This document shows, piece after piece, positions 44,208 through 44,437 of a stretch of DNA of 44,437 bases. Numbering within the stretch: position 1 is the first letter of the stretch; the number at the start of each line of letters is the position of its first letter. Both the position numbers and the translations under genes were made by a program. The stretch lies in NCBI GenBank assembly GCA_017621495.1, contig JAGATB010000023.1, positions 1 through 44,437 on the forward strand. The letters are read 5' to 3'. The stretch comes from Clostridia bacterium (GTDB lineage Bacteria; Bacillota; Clostridia; UMGS1810). Below the pieces are notes generated by a model. The model saw nothing but the letters and a program-made list of their open reading frames with translations. It ran no database searches and was not told the origin of the DNA.

Positions 44208-44437
44208 CTTTCGTCGGCATGTTGCAGGCATGACCTACACTTATATAACAAATCACAACAAGCAGTAAAATAAATTGGAGTTTAACTTACTAACTTAGAT
44301 AGAGGAAAACATCCGCCCTGCGTAAAGGAGCATACCCTACGCCGACCACGAGTGCTATTTTGCTATCTGTAATTTTCGTCTAAGCGATTTTCGGGGTCGA
44401 GCTGAATCGTTCGCAATTGCTCACTGGTGCAGCTCTA
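44208..44437. other. Right-edge region without a supported gene
   Basis: No complete reading frame is seen. On the minus strand a 23-codon open stretch (SCTSEQLRTIQLDPENRLDE, ending at a TAG near 44366) looks protein-like, but it is preceded by an in-frame TAG at the very edge. It may be a decayed gene end. GCGTA/TACGC arms near 44318-44340 form a weak hairpin. Confidence 0.35.

Noticed and set aside
44366..44434. C-terminal end of a gene entering from the right
   Set aside because: The 23 protein-like codons are preceded by an in-frame TAG at the window edge, so a real gene end cannot be supported.
1..44437. tRNA, rRNA, CRISPR array, prophage, transposase or integrase
   Set aside because: None was recognised on either strand, including in the gaps next to the 171-bp repeats.

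Overview
The window reads as a piece of a low-to-mid-GC Clostridia (Bacillota) chromosome from a plant-polysaccharide-degrading gut-type anaerobe. The evidence is AAGGAGG-like ribosome binding sites before nearly every gene, TTGACA/TATAAT-type promoters, S-layer-homology (SLH) surface proteins, a YugP-type protease, an Lrp-aminotransferase-trmL-degV run and a pgk-tpiA-gpmI glycolytic run. The mix of SLH anchors, FN3 repeats and rhamnogalacturonan enzymes recalls pectin specialists such as Monoglobus; that placement is inference only.

Layout. (1) 1-3645, minus strand: YugP-like Zn protease, two-domain SGNH esterase, Spx/ArsC-like protein, MATE exporter and the first codons of a flavin-dependent disulfide reductase. 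(2) 3646-4230: a divergent intergenic region with a well-formed promoter, a structured putative small RNA and two terminators, then a ZIP metal transporter on plus (4231-4983). (3) 5035-5205: first copy of a 171-bp repeat carrying a promoter and a REP-like hairpin, joined to a 5'-truncated GH18 fragment. (4) 5741-28337, minus strand: a rhamnogalacturonan/pectin utilisation locus. In transcription order it holds a membrane-bound AraC-type regulator (YesS-like), an ABC importer (binding protein plus two permeases), two SLH proteins, a secreted FN3 protein, a large SLH-like protein with a PL22-like propeller, a GH105 hydrolase, a GH3 glycosidase and a giant CE12-like esterase interrupted by an in-frame TGA. 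A terminator and a ROK sugar kinase follow. (5) 28517-28687: second copy of the 171-bp repeat, here the promoter and leader of an Lrp-type gene. It is followed on plus by an aminotransferase, trmL, degV, pgk, tpiA, gpmI and a DMT exporter (to 36399). (6) 36479-43259, minus strand: a sugar operon (L-fucose-isomerase-family enzyme, FGGY kinase, DUF4432-type epimerase, class II aldolase, GH36 alpha-galactosidase), divergent from a PocR-domain AraC regulator (43374-44207).

How the parts work together. In region 4, surface proteins would bind, deacetylate and cut rhamnogalacturonan or pectin. The ABC importer would take up oligosaccharides, cytoplasmic GH105 and GH3 would finish them, and the YesS-like regulator would sense ligand outside the cell. 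TGAGCAT elements surround the importer promoter and are the best operator candidates. Region 6 encodes an isomerase-kinase-aldolase route for an unidentified aldose, feeding triose phosphates into the glycolytic genes next door. The two near-identical 171-bp repeats bracket the whole pectin locus in direct orientation, so it may be an acquired or excisable block.
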